Shown: positions 13,126-24,116 of the stretch, piece by piece | Layout: each line of letters opens with the position of its first letter | Position numbering within the stretch: the first letter of the stretch is position 1 | Assembly (NCBI RefSeq): GCF_022539315.1 | Contig: NC_066337.1 | Location: 4,483,234 to 4,547,233 of the forward strand | Source: Serinus canaria | Taxonomy: Eukaryota > Chordata > Aves > Passeriformes > Fringillidae | DNA length: 64,000 nucleotides | Direction: 5' to 3' | Notes under the pieces: model-generated | Databases searched by the model: none | Told to the model about the DNA's origin: nothing | What the model saw: only the letters and a program-made list of their open reading frames with translations | Translations under genes and position numbers: made by a program

Positions 13126-14221
13126 TGGGGGAGTGGGGACAGCTCTGCTGGGCCTCAGCTCTTGGGGACACCGACCCTGCAGCTGTGTACCCTGACAGTG
13201 CCACCCTGCAGGGACAGACAGAGCTGGGTGACATTCAGCAGAGCTGGGTGACATTCCTGCAGGCTGGCACTGGCTGCACCCCCAGCAGCAGCTCCTTGCT
13301 GCTCAGAGAAGGTTTCCTCTGCATATTTTGGGCAGTCAGATTTCTGTTTAAGCACAGGGTGTGCAGGAAGAAGTGGTTCTGCCTCTGGGGCTGGCAGGGC
13401 AGCTGCTGGAGTGTCCCCAGCCCCAGGTGTCACCCAGAGGGAGCTGCTGGAGCTGCCCTGGCTGGTCTGGACAGTGTTTGGCTGCTTTTATCTCTCCAGG
13501 CTGTCTGGGGGAGCCGGGGCTCCGGGCACTGCTCCCATCTAATCTGCCCTGCTGGGCTCAGCAGGCTGGGGCCGGCAGGGAGGGAGAAAAGTGGGAGGGG
13601 GAAAGGTGGGAGTGGAAAATCCCATCCTCGAGGGGACAGCAGGAGAGCTGGGCACGCTCAGGGAATGGGCACGTCCTGGGAATCGCTCAGGACGTGGCCC
13701 AGTGAGTGTTTCCTGCTCCCCTCTTTTATTTTTTTGCCTCTTTTTTACTCCCTCTTGAAGAGCAGGAGGAAAAGCGTGGCTGAGGGAATGCCAGCTTGGG
13801 GATGGCCATACAAATGTCACTAGAAAGTGTCCTAGGCAGGTGGCACCTTGATCCACCTCAGGGCAGCTCAGCTGCAAAGATTTTCTCTGTGTTCTTTCCC
13901 TTCTTGCCTGGATTTCCATTCACCATCCCCTCCACCTGGAGATGAGCTCTCTGCCTGGAGGATGTTTCACTTTGTTTGCTGCTGTTGGATTTTTGAAGTG
14001 GACAGGTGAATCCAGGTGGAGATCACATGAGGCTCCTCAGGGAGGGGAAGAAAGCAGGAAAAACTCCCACCAGATAAAAGAGATGATGGCTTCTGGATGA
14101 GAGGGATGGGAGGTGATATCTGAGAGAGAGGAGGGGCTGGGGAGCAGGGCAGCAAGGGGAGGTGACAGCTGGGTCCTTGCAAGTGCTCACACTCCAGCAT
14201 CAAAGTCCCCACTGAATGTCA
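13126..14221. other. Unique GC-rich sequence, no gene seen
   Basis: No tandem repeat or mobile element stands out. A purine-rich patch occurs at 13577-13660 (GGGAGGGAGAAAAGTGGGAG). Open frames here have no recognisable features. Confidence 0.5.
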
Positions 14222-14865
14222 CACACGGCCCTCTATTTATTGATGGAATTTATATTTATTTTTATCTATTTATTTATATTTTATTTCTATAATTTATATT
14301 TATTTCTATCTATTTATTTATTTTTATAATTTATATTTATTCTATCTATTAATTTATCTATTAATTTATCTAATTTATATTTATTTCTATTTATTTATAT
14401 ATTTATTTCTATAATTTATATTTCTTTCTACCTCTTAATTTATCTATTAATTTCTATAATTTATATATATTTTTCATTTATTTATCTATTTATTGATATA
14501 ATTTGTATCAATATAATTTTTATTTCTATTTCTCTATTTATTTCTATAATTGATATTTATTTTTATATTAATTTATCTATTAATGTCTATAATTTATATT
14601 TATTTATTTATTTATTTATCAATTTATTGATATAATATATATTTATTTCTATCTATTGATTTATCTACTTATTTCTATAATTTATATTTTTATCTTTATT
14701 ATCTATTTATTTCTATATTGTATTTTTTATTTTTATCTATTTATTCATATACTATTATAAATTTATAATTTTTATATAATTTTTATATAGATATCGATAG
14801 AATTTATTTCTATAAAATAAATATATAAATACAATAAAATAAATATCCTTTATTTCTATAATTTG
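14222..14865. repeat. AT-rich degenerate array (TATTTATTTCTATAATTTA type)
   Basis: About 640 bases almost without G or C, built from TTTATATTTATTTCTAT and ATCTATTAATTTAT variants with an irregular period. It is likely a decayed tetranucleotide-derived minisatellite and should melt easily. Confidence 0.9.
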
Positions 14866-15208
14866 AGGATGTGCTCGCCCTTCCAGAGCTCAGTGAGCCC
14901 TCACTCAGTCCAGGCAGAGCTGGGCTCACAGGATGCTGGTGGCACGTCCCCTGTGCTTCAGGGGCTGCTGGTGGCCGTTTTCTGTCTGCCCTGTGAAATC
15001 AATCAATGCCTTTGCAGGCACCTGTGTGCCAGGTGACAGCTGAGCTGCTCGAGGTCACTGAGGGGGCACCCGGGAGCCTTTGGAAAAGAGAAGGATTTGG
15101 ATCCAGAGCAGCCCTCAGGTCCTGCTTGGCCAAGGCCTTGGGGTGCCTGTTCCTAGAGCAGGGCTCTGAGAGCAGGGGGGAGAGCTGGCTCCTCTGGGGG
15201 ATGAGCTG

Positions 15209-15333
15209 GGCAACCTCCTGCTGCTGCTGGGCAACCTCCTGCTGCTGCTGCTGCACTGCTGCTCTGCTGCTGCTGTTTGTGCTGCTGCTGCTGCTGCTGC
15301 TGGGCAACCTGCTGCTGCTGCTGCTGCACTGCT
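15209..15333. repeat. Interrupted CTG trinucleotide array
   Basis: Runs of CTG separated by GGGCAACCTC and GCACTGCTGCTC interruptions, suggesting a larger unit of CTG tract plus GGGCAACCT repeated about three times. The complementary frame reads as poly-Gln/Ser, which is a repeat artefact. Confidence 0.92.
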
Positions 15334-15426
15334 GCGGCCTCCCGTCCTCTCTGTCCCCTGCTCTGTTCCTCTTGCACCTCTCAGGGACACCTTGGGGACA
15401 ACTAGTGAGGGATGAGGGGGCAGGGT

Positions 15427-15855
15427 CATGGTTCAGTCTCTGGTTATGGTTCAATCTCTGGTTATGGTTTAGTCATTGGTTATGGTTTAGTCATTGGTTA
15501 TGCTTCAGTCTCTGGTTATGATTCAGTTTCTGGATATGGTTCAGTCTCTGGTTCTGGTTTAGTCTCTGGTTATGGTTCACTCTCTGGTTATGATTCAGTT
15601 TCTGGTTGTGATTTATTTTCTGGTTGTGATTTAGTCTCTGGTTATTATTCAGTCTCTGGTTGTGATTCAGTCTCTGGTTATGATTTAGTCTCTGGTTCTG
15701 GTTTAGTCGTTGGTTATGCTTCACTCTCTGGTTCTGGTTTAGTCTCTGGTTCTGGTTCAGTTTCTGGTTGTGATTTATTTTCTGGTTGTGATTCAGTCTC
15801 TGGTTGTGATTCAGTCTCTGTGATTTAGTCTCTGGTTATGATTCAGTTTCTGGTT
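15427..15855. repeat. 18-bp minisatellite (GGTTATGGTTCAGTCTCT type), about 23 copies
   Basis: Units vary among GGTTATG, GGTTGTG and GGTTCTG, with CAGTCTCT, TTAGTC and TTATTT alternatives. The 18-bp period keeps frames open on both strands, which gives periodic open frames (SVSGYG-like on +). Confidence 0.95.
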
Positions 15856-16190
15856 GCTCTGGGTGCTCAGGCATTGGTGGGAGCTGTTGGTATTTCTGTG
15901 AGCCCGGTGCTGTTTCACCAAGGTGAAATTTGGGTTCAATCCCCTCTCCCTGCTGTCTCTGTTTGAAGCCCAGCCTGAGCCCAAACAGAGCCAGGTTTTC
16001 CAGCAGAGCCCCCTCCCCTCCCTGCAGCCCACCTCAGAGCCAGGACAGCAAGTGCAAATCCTGGGCCTGGCTTGTTCTGCTGGGTCAGCCCAAAGTCCCC
16101 CAGCCTGGTGAGGGCCACGTGCAGGTGCTGTCTCTGTGGCAGTCCTGGCATGCAGGGGGGCAGTGGCCACTGTGGGCTCTGGCACTGCCA
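15856..16190. other. Unique spacer, no gene seen
   Basis: GC-rich unique sequence between two arrays; nothing recognised. Confidence 0.5.
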
Positions 16191-17370
16191 ATAGAAAAGG
16201 TTTTCCCAGGAGAAAGGGGTGGATGCAGAATCCTGACCCTCTGGAGAACATATCCCTCATCCCTGGGACCCTTCATCATTCCCCCAACCTTGCACCTCTC
16301 GAGCATTATCACTCTAAAATAAAGGAGCCCTGGTAGGATGGGCTTTTAAACTTAATTTTATTTTATTTTATTTGCTCAGGAGTATAAAAATCCAGGGTTT
16401 TTTCCTAGGAAAAAGGGGTGGATGCAGAATCCTGACCCTTTGGGGGTCAGAACACAACTCTCCATCCCTGGGACCCTTCATCATTCCCCCAACCTTCTTG
16501 CGCCTCTCGAGCATTATCACTCTAAAATAAAGCAGCTCTGATAGGATAGGATTTTAAATTTAATTTTATTTTATTTGCTCAGGGTTTTCTCCCAGGATAA
16601 ACCCACCCTTCTGGTGGATGCAGAATCCTGACCCTTTGGAGCAGATATCCTTCCATCCCTGGACCCTTCATCATTCCCCCAAACTTCTTGCACCTCTCAA
16701 GAATTATCACTCTAAAATAAAGGAGCCCTGGTAGGATGGAATTTTAAATTTTATTTTATTTTATTTGCTCAGGAGTATAAAAATCCTGGTTTTTTTCCCC
16801 AGGATAAAGGGGTGGATGCAGAATTCTGACCCTCTGGAGAACATATCCCTCATCCCTGGGACCCTTCATCATTCACCCAACCTTGCACCTCTCGAGCATT
16901 ATCACTCTAAAATAAAGCAGCCCTGGTAGGATGGGATTTTTACTTTTATTTTATTTGCTCAGGGGTATAACAATCCAGGGATTTTTTCCCAGGAAAAAGG
17001 GGTGGATGCAGATTCCTGACCCTTTGGAGCAGAGATGGCTCCATCCCTAGGACCCTTCATCATTCCTCCAACCTTCTTGCACCTCTTGAGGATTACCACT
17101 CTAAAATTAAGCTGCCCTAGTAGGATGGGATTTTTATTTTTATTTTATTTTATTTGCTCAGGAGTATAAAAATCCTTGGGTTTTCCCAAAGATAAAGGGG
17201 TGGATGCAGAATCCTGACCCTTTGGGGGTCAGAACACAACTCTCCATCCTTGGGACCCTTCATCATTCCCCAGCCTTGCACCTCTCAAGGATTATCACTC
17301 TAAAATAAAGCAGCCCTGGTAGGATGGGGTTTTCTTTTTCTTTTATTTGCTCAGGGGTATAAAAATGGTA
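16191..17370. repeat. Tandem array of about 195-bp units, six copies
   Basis: GGGTGGATGCAGAATCCTGA-type anchors occur near 16218, 16415, 16612, 16810, 16998 and 17198. Each unit continues through GGGACCCTTCATCATTCCCC, TTGCACCTCTC, TATCACTCTAAAATAAAG, GGTAGGATGGG, a TTTTATTTTATTT tract and GCTCAGGAGTATAAAAATCC. Units differ by a few percent. The size is satellite-like, but the array is short. Confidence 0.95.
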
Positions 17371-17619
17371 TCTTTTAACCTGTCAGGTTGCATTTAGAAC
17401 CCAGCTGAGGTTTGAAAGAGGCTGTCCAAAATGAAACCCAGGAGTAATAGGAGTGTGTTGGGAGAGCCAGCAGGCATTGAATAGTCTCTGTGGTGGCAGA
17501 AAAGCCTTAGGCTTCCACTGATTGCTAATTATGTGGCTTTATTCCTTTTTAAGAAAATACCATGCAAGGTTTGTGAAGGAGGTAAATGTGTTAATCTGTG
17601 CAGAGTTACCAGTTTTGGG

Positions 17620-17668
17620 GTTGGTGTTTTTTTTTTTTTTCTTTATTTTTTCCCTTTTTTTTTTTTAA

Positions 17669-17699
<31 letters not shown>

Positions 17700-17882
17700 A
17701 TTCCCATGCCTCAATTTGCTTTTACAGCCTGGTTTGAAAACGAAGCCACATTCTCAAGTCCTGCCACCCATCTCTAAGAGATGTAAAGGGCACAAGTTAT
17801 TCCACCTTAAAAAGAAAAAGGGGGGGAAAAAAAGAAAAAGGGAAAAAAAAAAGAAAAAGGGGAAAAAAAAATTTAAAAAAAA
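17620..17882. repeat. Poly-T block followed by poly-A/purine block
   Basis: 17628-17694 is almost all T (longest run at 17669-17694), and 17810-17882 is A/G-rich (GGGGGGAAAAAAAGAAAAAG type). They lie about 115 bp apart and are partly complementary, so a hairpin is possible in single-stranded DNA or RNA. Confidence 0.9.
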
Positions 17883-18164
17883 GCTCAAACCCCCACGCTG
17901 TGCAGAGAGGGAGAGAGTTCCAGCAAGTGGGCCCCCCGCTTTTCTCTGAGGGGGAATGTAAGCAGATCCTGCCTGAAAGTGCCTCACTCAGCAGTTTTCA
18001 GCTTGTTTTAATTGGCCTGGCCTGAAAGAATTCTGAATGCTGTACCTGTGCCAATGAAAATGCAAATGTTTCCCCAGCCAGGCTGGAGGGGCCTGTCCCC
18101 AGCACAGGGAATGGCTGGGAATGGCAGGGCTTGTCCTGAGCCTCCTGGGGGGACAAAGGGCTTG
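17883..18164. other. Unique spacer
   Basis: Nothing recognised between the poly-A block and the next minisatellite. Confidence 0.45.
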
Positions 18165-18855
18165 GAAAATCCAGTGTGAGCAGGGACAGGCCTGGGCTGC
18201 CTGCTGGAAGTCCAAGGGTGTTGGAAAACCAAGGGTGAGCAGGGAGAATTCAGGGTTGGAACTCCCAGGGTGTTGGAAAATCCAGTGTGAGCAGGGAGAA
18301 TTCAGGGTTGGAACTCCCAAGGGGGCTGGAAAATTGAGTGTGGGCAGGGAGAATTCAGGGTTGGAAGTCCCAAGGGTGTTGGAAAATCAAGGGTGAGCAG
18401 GGGAGAATGGAGAGTTGGAAGTCCGAGGGTGTTGGAAAATCAAGTGTGAGCAGGAAAAATGCAGGGTTGGAACTCCAAGGGTGTTACAAAATCGAGTTTG
18501 AGCAGGGAAAATGTAGGGTTACCTGCTGGAAGTTGAGTGTGAGCTGGGAGAAATGCAGGGTTGGAACTCCCAAGGGTGCTGGAAAATTGAGTGTGAGCAG
18601 GGAAAACTCAGGGCTGGAAGTCCAAGGGCTTTGGAAAATCAAGTGTGAGCAGGGAGAAATGCAGGTCTACCTGCTGGAAGTCCAAGGGTGTTGGAAAACC
18701 AAGTGTGAGCAGGGAAAATTCAGGGTTACCTGCTGAATGTTCAAGGGCTTTACAAAACCAAATGTGAGCAGGGGAAAATGGAGAGTTGGAAGTCCAAGGG
18801 TGCTGGAAAATCAAGTGGGAGCAGGAGAAATGCAGGGTTACCTGCTGGAAGTGCA
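18165..18855. repeat. Minisatellite of about 50-60 bp, about 12 copies
   Basis: Units carry GGTGTTGGAAAATCAAGTGT, GAGCAGGGAGAATTCAGGGT and TGGAACTCCCAAGGG. Alternative ends (TTACCTGCTGGAAGT) appear in the right half, and unit length varies. Confidence 0.93.
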
Positions 18856-19012
18856 GCAAATTCAGCTCTGTGTTGCCTGGCACTGGGCTGGGGGATCCTT
18901 TAGTTCTCTCTTTCCATCTTTTGGGTTCTCTGGGAGTTTTTCCTGGCCCTGGGTCTCTGCAGCCCCTGGGGATGGAAAACAGAGCTCTGAAAGTGATCCC
19001 AGAGTCCAGAAC

Positions 19013-19285
19013 CTGCAGGGAGGGCCCAGTTCCCATGGCACTGTTGGATAGGAGCTGTCCCTGCTTTAGGGTGGGTTTGTGGGGCAGCCCTGCAGCCCCA
19101 TTTCCCATTTCCCATTTCCATTTCCCATTTCCCATTTCCCATTTCCCATTTCCCATTTCCCATTTCCCATTTTTGTGCTGTTCATGCCCTGGAGATGCTG
19201 GATTGTCCTTCAGTGAACCCCAGAGTGGTTTGGGCTGGAGAGAACCTTAAATATCTTCTCCTTCCACACCTTCCCCTGTCCCAGG
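19013..19285 (-). repeat. Right arm of the 6-kb-spaced inverted repeat
   Basis: Reverse-complement match to 12923-13125. Here the CATTTCC-type microsatellite (19099-19171) is expanded to about ten units against about three in the left arm, which explains the length difference. A CR1 fragment forms the outer end. Confidence 0.93.
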
Positions 19286-19360
19286 CTGCTCCAACCTGCC
19301 CTGGGACACTGCCAGGGATCCAGGGGCAGCCACAGCTCCTCTGGGCACCCTATTCCATCC
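19210..19360 (-). mobile_element. CR1 LINE 3' fragment
   Basis: Antisense CR1 end: AGAGTGGTTTGGGCTGGAGA, CCCAGGCTGCTCCAACCTGC and TGCCAGGGATCCAGGGGCAG, in the usual order. Confidence 0.85.
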
Positions 19361-20600
19361 CAAAACTTCTTTTCTTTTTTTGCTGTTCATCTCCAAAAAG
19401 AAGCTGCATGAGCCCCAAAAAAATCCCCCAACAAACACCAAACCAAGCTAAAGCAGCAACAATTCCTGTGAAATGTTGATTTTTGTGTATTTGCTGTGGT
19501 TTTGCACACCCCATGTGGGGCTGGGCTCTGATATTCCTCCCAGGTGGGAGTTGTCCCTGTGCTGGGCATCCCTCAGGGTGACCATCCACAAGGCAAATAT
19601 TCCAAATTAAAAGCACATTTTTAGGCAGCCACAAGCCATCCCTGCTCCTAAAGGGCACATCCTAAAGTTCTGGAATGAGGGAATAAGAAAAAATTACCTG
19701 GCTCAGCTTCTTCTTCTACCAAATGACAGCCCAGCTGTGAGGTGGGAGAAGAATTAATTTTCAATAAGTGGTTGATCAATTCTTTTCTGGTTTTGCAATT
19801 CCCCATCCAGGAATGAATGTGCATCCTCTGCATTTTCCAGAGAAATATCCAGCATCTTGGGGTATTTAAAATTAGATCTGTATACATTTACAGGGTAATG
19901 ATTATTCTGAATTTCATCCGAGGCAATTAAAAAAGCATCATGATGACATTTAAGGTGATATTTTTCTCCCCTATGTTAAATAATTATAAATAATAATAAT
20001 GATTAAACAAATTATTCTGTTCCTCCCAGTCTGGATCAACCTTTAGGTTAATAATCTCAATCATTAAAATTCATCTGTCTCTCCAAGGATTGAGTAGTTC
20101 AGAAAAATTGGAGGAACCTTTCTGCAGCAGGGTGATTGATAATTACCAAAGAAAAGATGTTTTGTGGGTGGAAATTGGGGCAGCTCAGCAGATTGATTGG
20201 GTCTGATCCTGGTCAGGTTGAGGTGATGTTTTCAGCACGAAAACTTTGTCTTTTATCACTTTTATCAGCTGCCATCCTCTCTGGGAGATGATCCAGGGGT
20301 CCAATCCAGGCAGCTTCCAGCAGGCAGAGCCAGGGGAGACCTCAGGTCACAATTTTGGGGATTATTTGTTAATTACAATAGCAGGTAGGCCCTTCACCTG
20401 TGATTTTTTTGGGTTCTTTTTCCTCAAACTGCCTCTGTGAATGAGATTTTTCTTGACTCATTTCAAGCTGAGATGGGTAGTGTCCATCATTTCCTCTGCC
20501 TTAGGGTTGGTTGGTTTCCTCCCAGAGCTGCCTAAATCTCTTTATTTGGGATTTAAAGCACCAAAACAAAGAGCTGAGAATGCAAAGTCAACTTTTAGGG
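19361..20600. other. Unique AT-leaning sequence, no gene seen
   Basis: Non-repetitive, with ATAATAATAATGATTAAA near 19988. Nothing coding is recognised. Confidence 0.5.
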
Positions 20601-20609
20601 CCCAAATGG

Positions 20610-21250
20610 ATATCCATAATGTATATATCCAGAATATGGAATAAAGAGATGGAATATCCCTATATCCAGATATGAAATACCCAGAATTTGAATAAATATA
20701 TAGAATATATTACTATAACCAGATGTGGAATATCCAGAACATGGAATAAATATATAGAATATACCTATATCCAGATATAGGATATGGATATTCCATATCT
20801 GGATATAGGTATGTTCTATATATTTATTCCATATTTTGGATATTCCATATATTGGATATTCCATATCTGGATATAGAAATATATTTTATATCTTTATTCA
20901 ATATTCTGGATATTCCACATCAGAATATAGGTATATTCTATATATCCATTCCATGTTCTGGATATTCTATATCTGAATATAGGCATATTCTATATATTCA
21001 TTCCATGTTCTGGATAGTCTATATATGGATATAGGCATATTCTATATCTTTATTGAATATTCTGGATATTCCATATCTGGATATAGGAATATATTCTATA
21101 TATTTATTCCATAATTTGATATTCATATCTGGATACAGGAATATATTTTATACCTTTATTCCATATTTTGGCTATTCCCTATCTGGATATAGGTATATTC
21201 TATATCTTTATTGAATATTCTGGATATTCCATATCCAGAATATGGAATAA
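20610..21250. repeat. AT-rich array with an internal orientation switch (large palindrome)
   Basis: 20610-20780 is built of TATATCCAGATATGGAATAT-like units, and about 20785-21235 of the reverse complement (GGATATTCCATATCTGGATA). At the junction, 20761-20778 (ATACCTATATCCAGATAT) pairs perfectly with 20795-20812, and pairing continues outward after one mismatch. The period of the right half is about 60 bp. Strong cruciform potential. Confidence 0.92.
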
Positions 21251-21403
21251 GGACATAGGAACCCCACCTTCAAAGGGATCAGGAGCAAACAGATTCCCTT
21301 TATCTGGAGTGCAGCCTAAGGATTCACAGAACCCAGACAGAATCTGGGGGACCACCAAGTTCCATCTGCCTTCCCTGCACTCAGACCTGCCTGCTGAGCA
21401 CTC

Positions 21404-21437
21404 TCCTCCTCCTCCTCCTCCTCCTCCTCCTCCTCCC
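21404..21437. repeat. CTC trinucleotide tract
   Basis: About 11 CTC (GAG) units with no interruption. Confidence 0.95.
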
Positions 21438-21577
21438 TCTTTTTTCCCCTATTTTCCCCTTCTAAACCCATTTTTATGCTCCCATCTCCCTCCTCAGCAC
21501 CCTGGGTGTCTCCTGCACCCCAGTGCCATCGTCCCAGCTCCTGCTGGAAATCCAGGGATTCTCCTGAGCCCAGCCCC

Positions 21578-21621
21578 TGCTGCTGCTGCTGCTGCAGACA
21601 GACAGACAGACAGACAGACAG
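21578..21621. repeat. Adjacent CTG and CAGA microsatellites
   Basis: Six CTG units run directly into seven CAGA/GACA units. Confidence 0.95.
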
Positions 21622-23245
21622 GCTGCCATTCCCTGGAGAACAGCCCTGCTCAGGAAATGTAGCTATTTCCGCTCTGCCTGCAGTCAGGAAATGAGGAGGA
21701 GGCAGCACTGGAGATATTTTTTGAATTTGACAGGATTTTTTTTTTTTCCCCCCCTCGTTTCAGAGGAAGGAATGCTCAGCCTGGCTGGGCCTGCAGCAGG
21801 GGAGGGGGGGTGTCAGGTTTTGGGGTGGTGCAGGATTTTGGGGCTGTGTCAGAGCCAGGTTGAGGTCTGGGATTTGAAAGCAGAAAAATGGGATCAAATG
21901 ATCCAAAGGTTCCGAGCCAAAAGAGTAAACATGACCTCACAAAGCGTCTCTGCCTTCCCCTGCTGACGTCCTCACTGGCTTGTTTGACTTTAAACTGATT
22001 TTTTTTTTTTGAGTTGGTTTTGGTTTCAGTGTTTGTTTTGACATGGAATTAAATGATTTCAGTAAAAATGGAATCGTTTTGATTCTGTTCAGAATCCAGA
22101 GCAGCACCTTTTGGGGGCTGCACGTGTGGAAATTCCCATCTGATCCCACTGAGAAGGGATTCAGCTCCCACATTTTAATACTGGCCCACTTTTACATTCA
22201 TTTTAAATAGACTTTCTTCAAATTAATCCCACGAGATTGTAAAGCAGTCAAGGGTGCTTTAGTTTTAATGGAAGATGTGTGGCTAATTCCTTTTTTAATT
22301 GTTTTAAAAATCTCCTTCTTATTAGTGGGAATATCCTGGAAATTCCTACTGCAAGTAGTGCTTGAAAGCCTGCAAGTGTTTGCAGTGGAGATGGAAAAAT
22401 AGAAATGGTGATCATTTAGTGCTGTTTGAGAAATTTGTTGGGTTTAAAGAGAAGATAATTCTTGCAAAATATTTCAAATTTAGCTATTTTCAGAAACAGG
22501 CCCAGACTTTCTCTGTAAGAAGGTTTTCTTCTTTTCTTCCTAAAAAGAATCCATTTGATCAGAATTTCCCATTTCACCAAAACCTTGGCTATTTTTAAAA
22601 GGCAACACACATTCACTGGGGATGGATTAAAAGGGTTCTGCACTGACATTGGATTTGTCTTCCATATATGAAAAAATAAGAGTAAAGCTATAGTCAAACC
22701 CATGTCGAAGTAAAAAGCAAAATGTAATTTCTAATGAGGGATGAAACATTTGTTTGGAAGTTTTTGAGTGGAGTTTTACAGGATTTAAAGGTTTCTCCTG
22801 GTGTTATTCCCCACAAAAATGTTGCTGTGCCATTATCCTGATTTTTCCCAGGGTGTTTCCACCACGGTTCCCGGGAATTTTGTGGGATTATGGCTGAAAT
22901 GTGAGCTCTATTTGTTGATGTTTTGGAAGCAGAGTCCCAAACCAGAGGCCAAAATCCTGCCATCACCTCGGGAAGGGCCTCTGCCCTCAGAGTGGCTGCT
23001 CCAAGAGTTCCTCCAGCAAACCTTTCCCAAGGAAGGGACGCATGGAGCAGCTGGATCTGCCCCCCAGAGCAGCCAGATCTCCTGTCTGTGCCCCACCTGT
23101 GGGGTTCAGGGGTTAGAAATGTGAGCTCGAACTTCCAGACTGGGATCCCAGCTGGATTTTCAGGCTGCAGCTCCTTGGTGTGGTTCCTGCAATCCCAAAA
23201 TCTGGTTTGTTGTGCCACGCCGTGTTTGGCTTCCCTCAGGTGGAA
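21622..23245. other. Unique sequence, no gene seen
   Basis: T tract at 21737-21748, otherwise AT-leaning non-repetitive DNA. Nothing recognised. Confidence 0.5.
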
Positions 23246-23300
23246 TTGTGGGGTGGTTTGGGCTGGGAAGGACCTTAAAGATCCTCAGTTTGTGCTGAGG
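23246..23300 (-). mobile_element. CR1 LINE 3' fragment
   Basis: GGTTTGGGCTGGGAAGGACC followed by TTAAAGATCCTCAG is the bird CR1 3' signature, antisense and short. Confidence 0.85.
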
Positions 23301-23513
23301 TTGGCAAAGGAAGCTGAGTGTGCTCCTGGTGCAGCTCAAAGAGCAGCAGAGCCGTGGGCTGGGGCTCTGGGGAGGCAAAAAAGAGGGAGAAAAAGCGAAA
23401 TTATTTTCTTGTGGCCATCCAGGAGGGAAACAGGCAAAGATAAATCTGACCTGCACTGCTGAGCTTGTTCCCTCAGCACCCAGAGCCTCCCAAGCCTTGT
23501 CCCAGATCCCTGA

Positions 23514-23700
23514 TTCACAGAATCACAGAATTCACAGAATTCACAGAATGAGCTTCAAGATCACCCAGTCCAGCCCAGCCCCAACCCCTCACCTAAACCC
23601 TGGCACCCAGTGCCACATCCAGGCTTTGTCAAACACACCCAGGGATGGGGACTCCAGGTGTGCCCTCACCTGTGCCCAGTGTATTCCAGCTGAACTCAGT
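23514..23700 (-). mobile_element. CR1 LINE 3' fragment with terminal octamer-like repeats
   Basis: Begins with repeated TCACAGAA(T) (the CR1 3' terminal microsatellite in reverse complement), then GAGCTTCAAGATCACCCAGT, CACCCAGTGCCACATCCAGG and CCCAGGGATGGGGACTCCAG. This preserves the true 3' terminus of the element. Confidence 0.9.
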
Positions 23701-23755
23701 GTCGCCCAGGGAAACACAAATATTGCTCCTCACATGTGGAGAGCAGCTCAGGTGC

Positions 23756-24116
23756 CCATCATCCATCCATCCATCCATCCCTCCATCCATCCATCCATCC
23801 ATCCATCCATCCATCCATCCATCCATCCATCCATCATCCATCCATCATCCATCCATCCAGCCATCCATCCATCCAGCCAGCCATCCCTCCATCCCTCCAC
23901 CCAGCCAGCCATCCATCCCCCATCCATCCATCCAGCCATCCATCCATCCATCCATCCATCCATCCATCCATCCATCCATCCATCCATCCATCCATCCATC
24001 CCTCCATCCATCCATCCATCCCTCCATCAATCCATCCATCCATCCATCCATCCATCCATCCATCCATCCATCCCTCCATCCCTCCATCCATCCCTCCATC
24101 CATCCCTCCATCCCAG
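23756..24116. repeat. Long CATC tetranucleotide microsatellite, about 360 bp
   Basis: Nearly pure CATC units with CCTC, CAGC, CAAT and CATCAT interruptions. It sits at the 5' (truncated) side of the adjacent CR1. The long HPSI or DGWM 'proteins' in its frames are artefacts. Confidence 0.97.

Noticed and set aside
14222..14865. Possible replication origin or matrix attachment region in the AT-rich block
   Set aside because: Only base composition supports it; a decayed microsatellite explains it.
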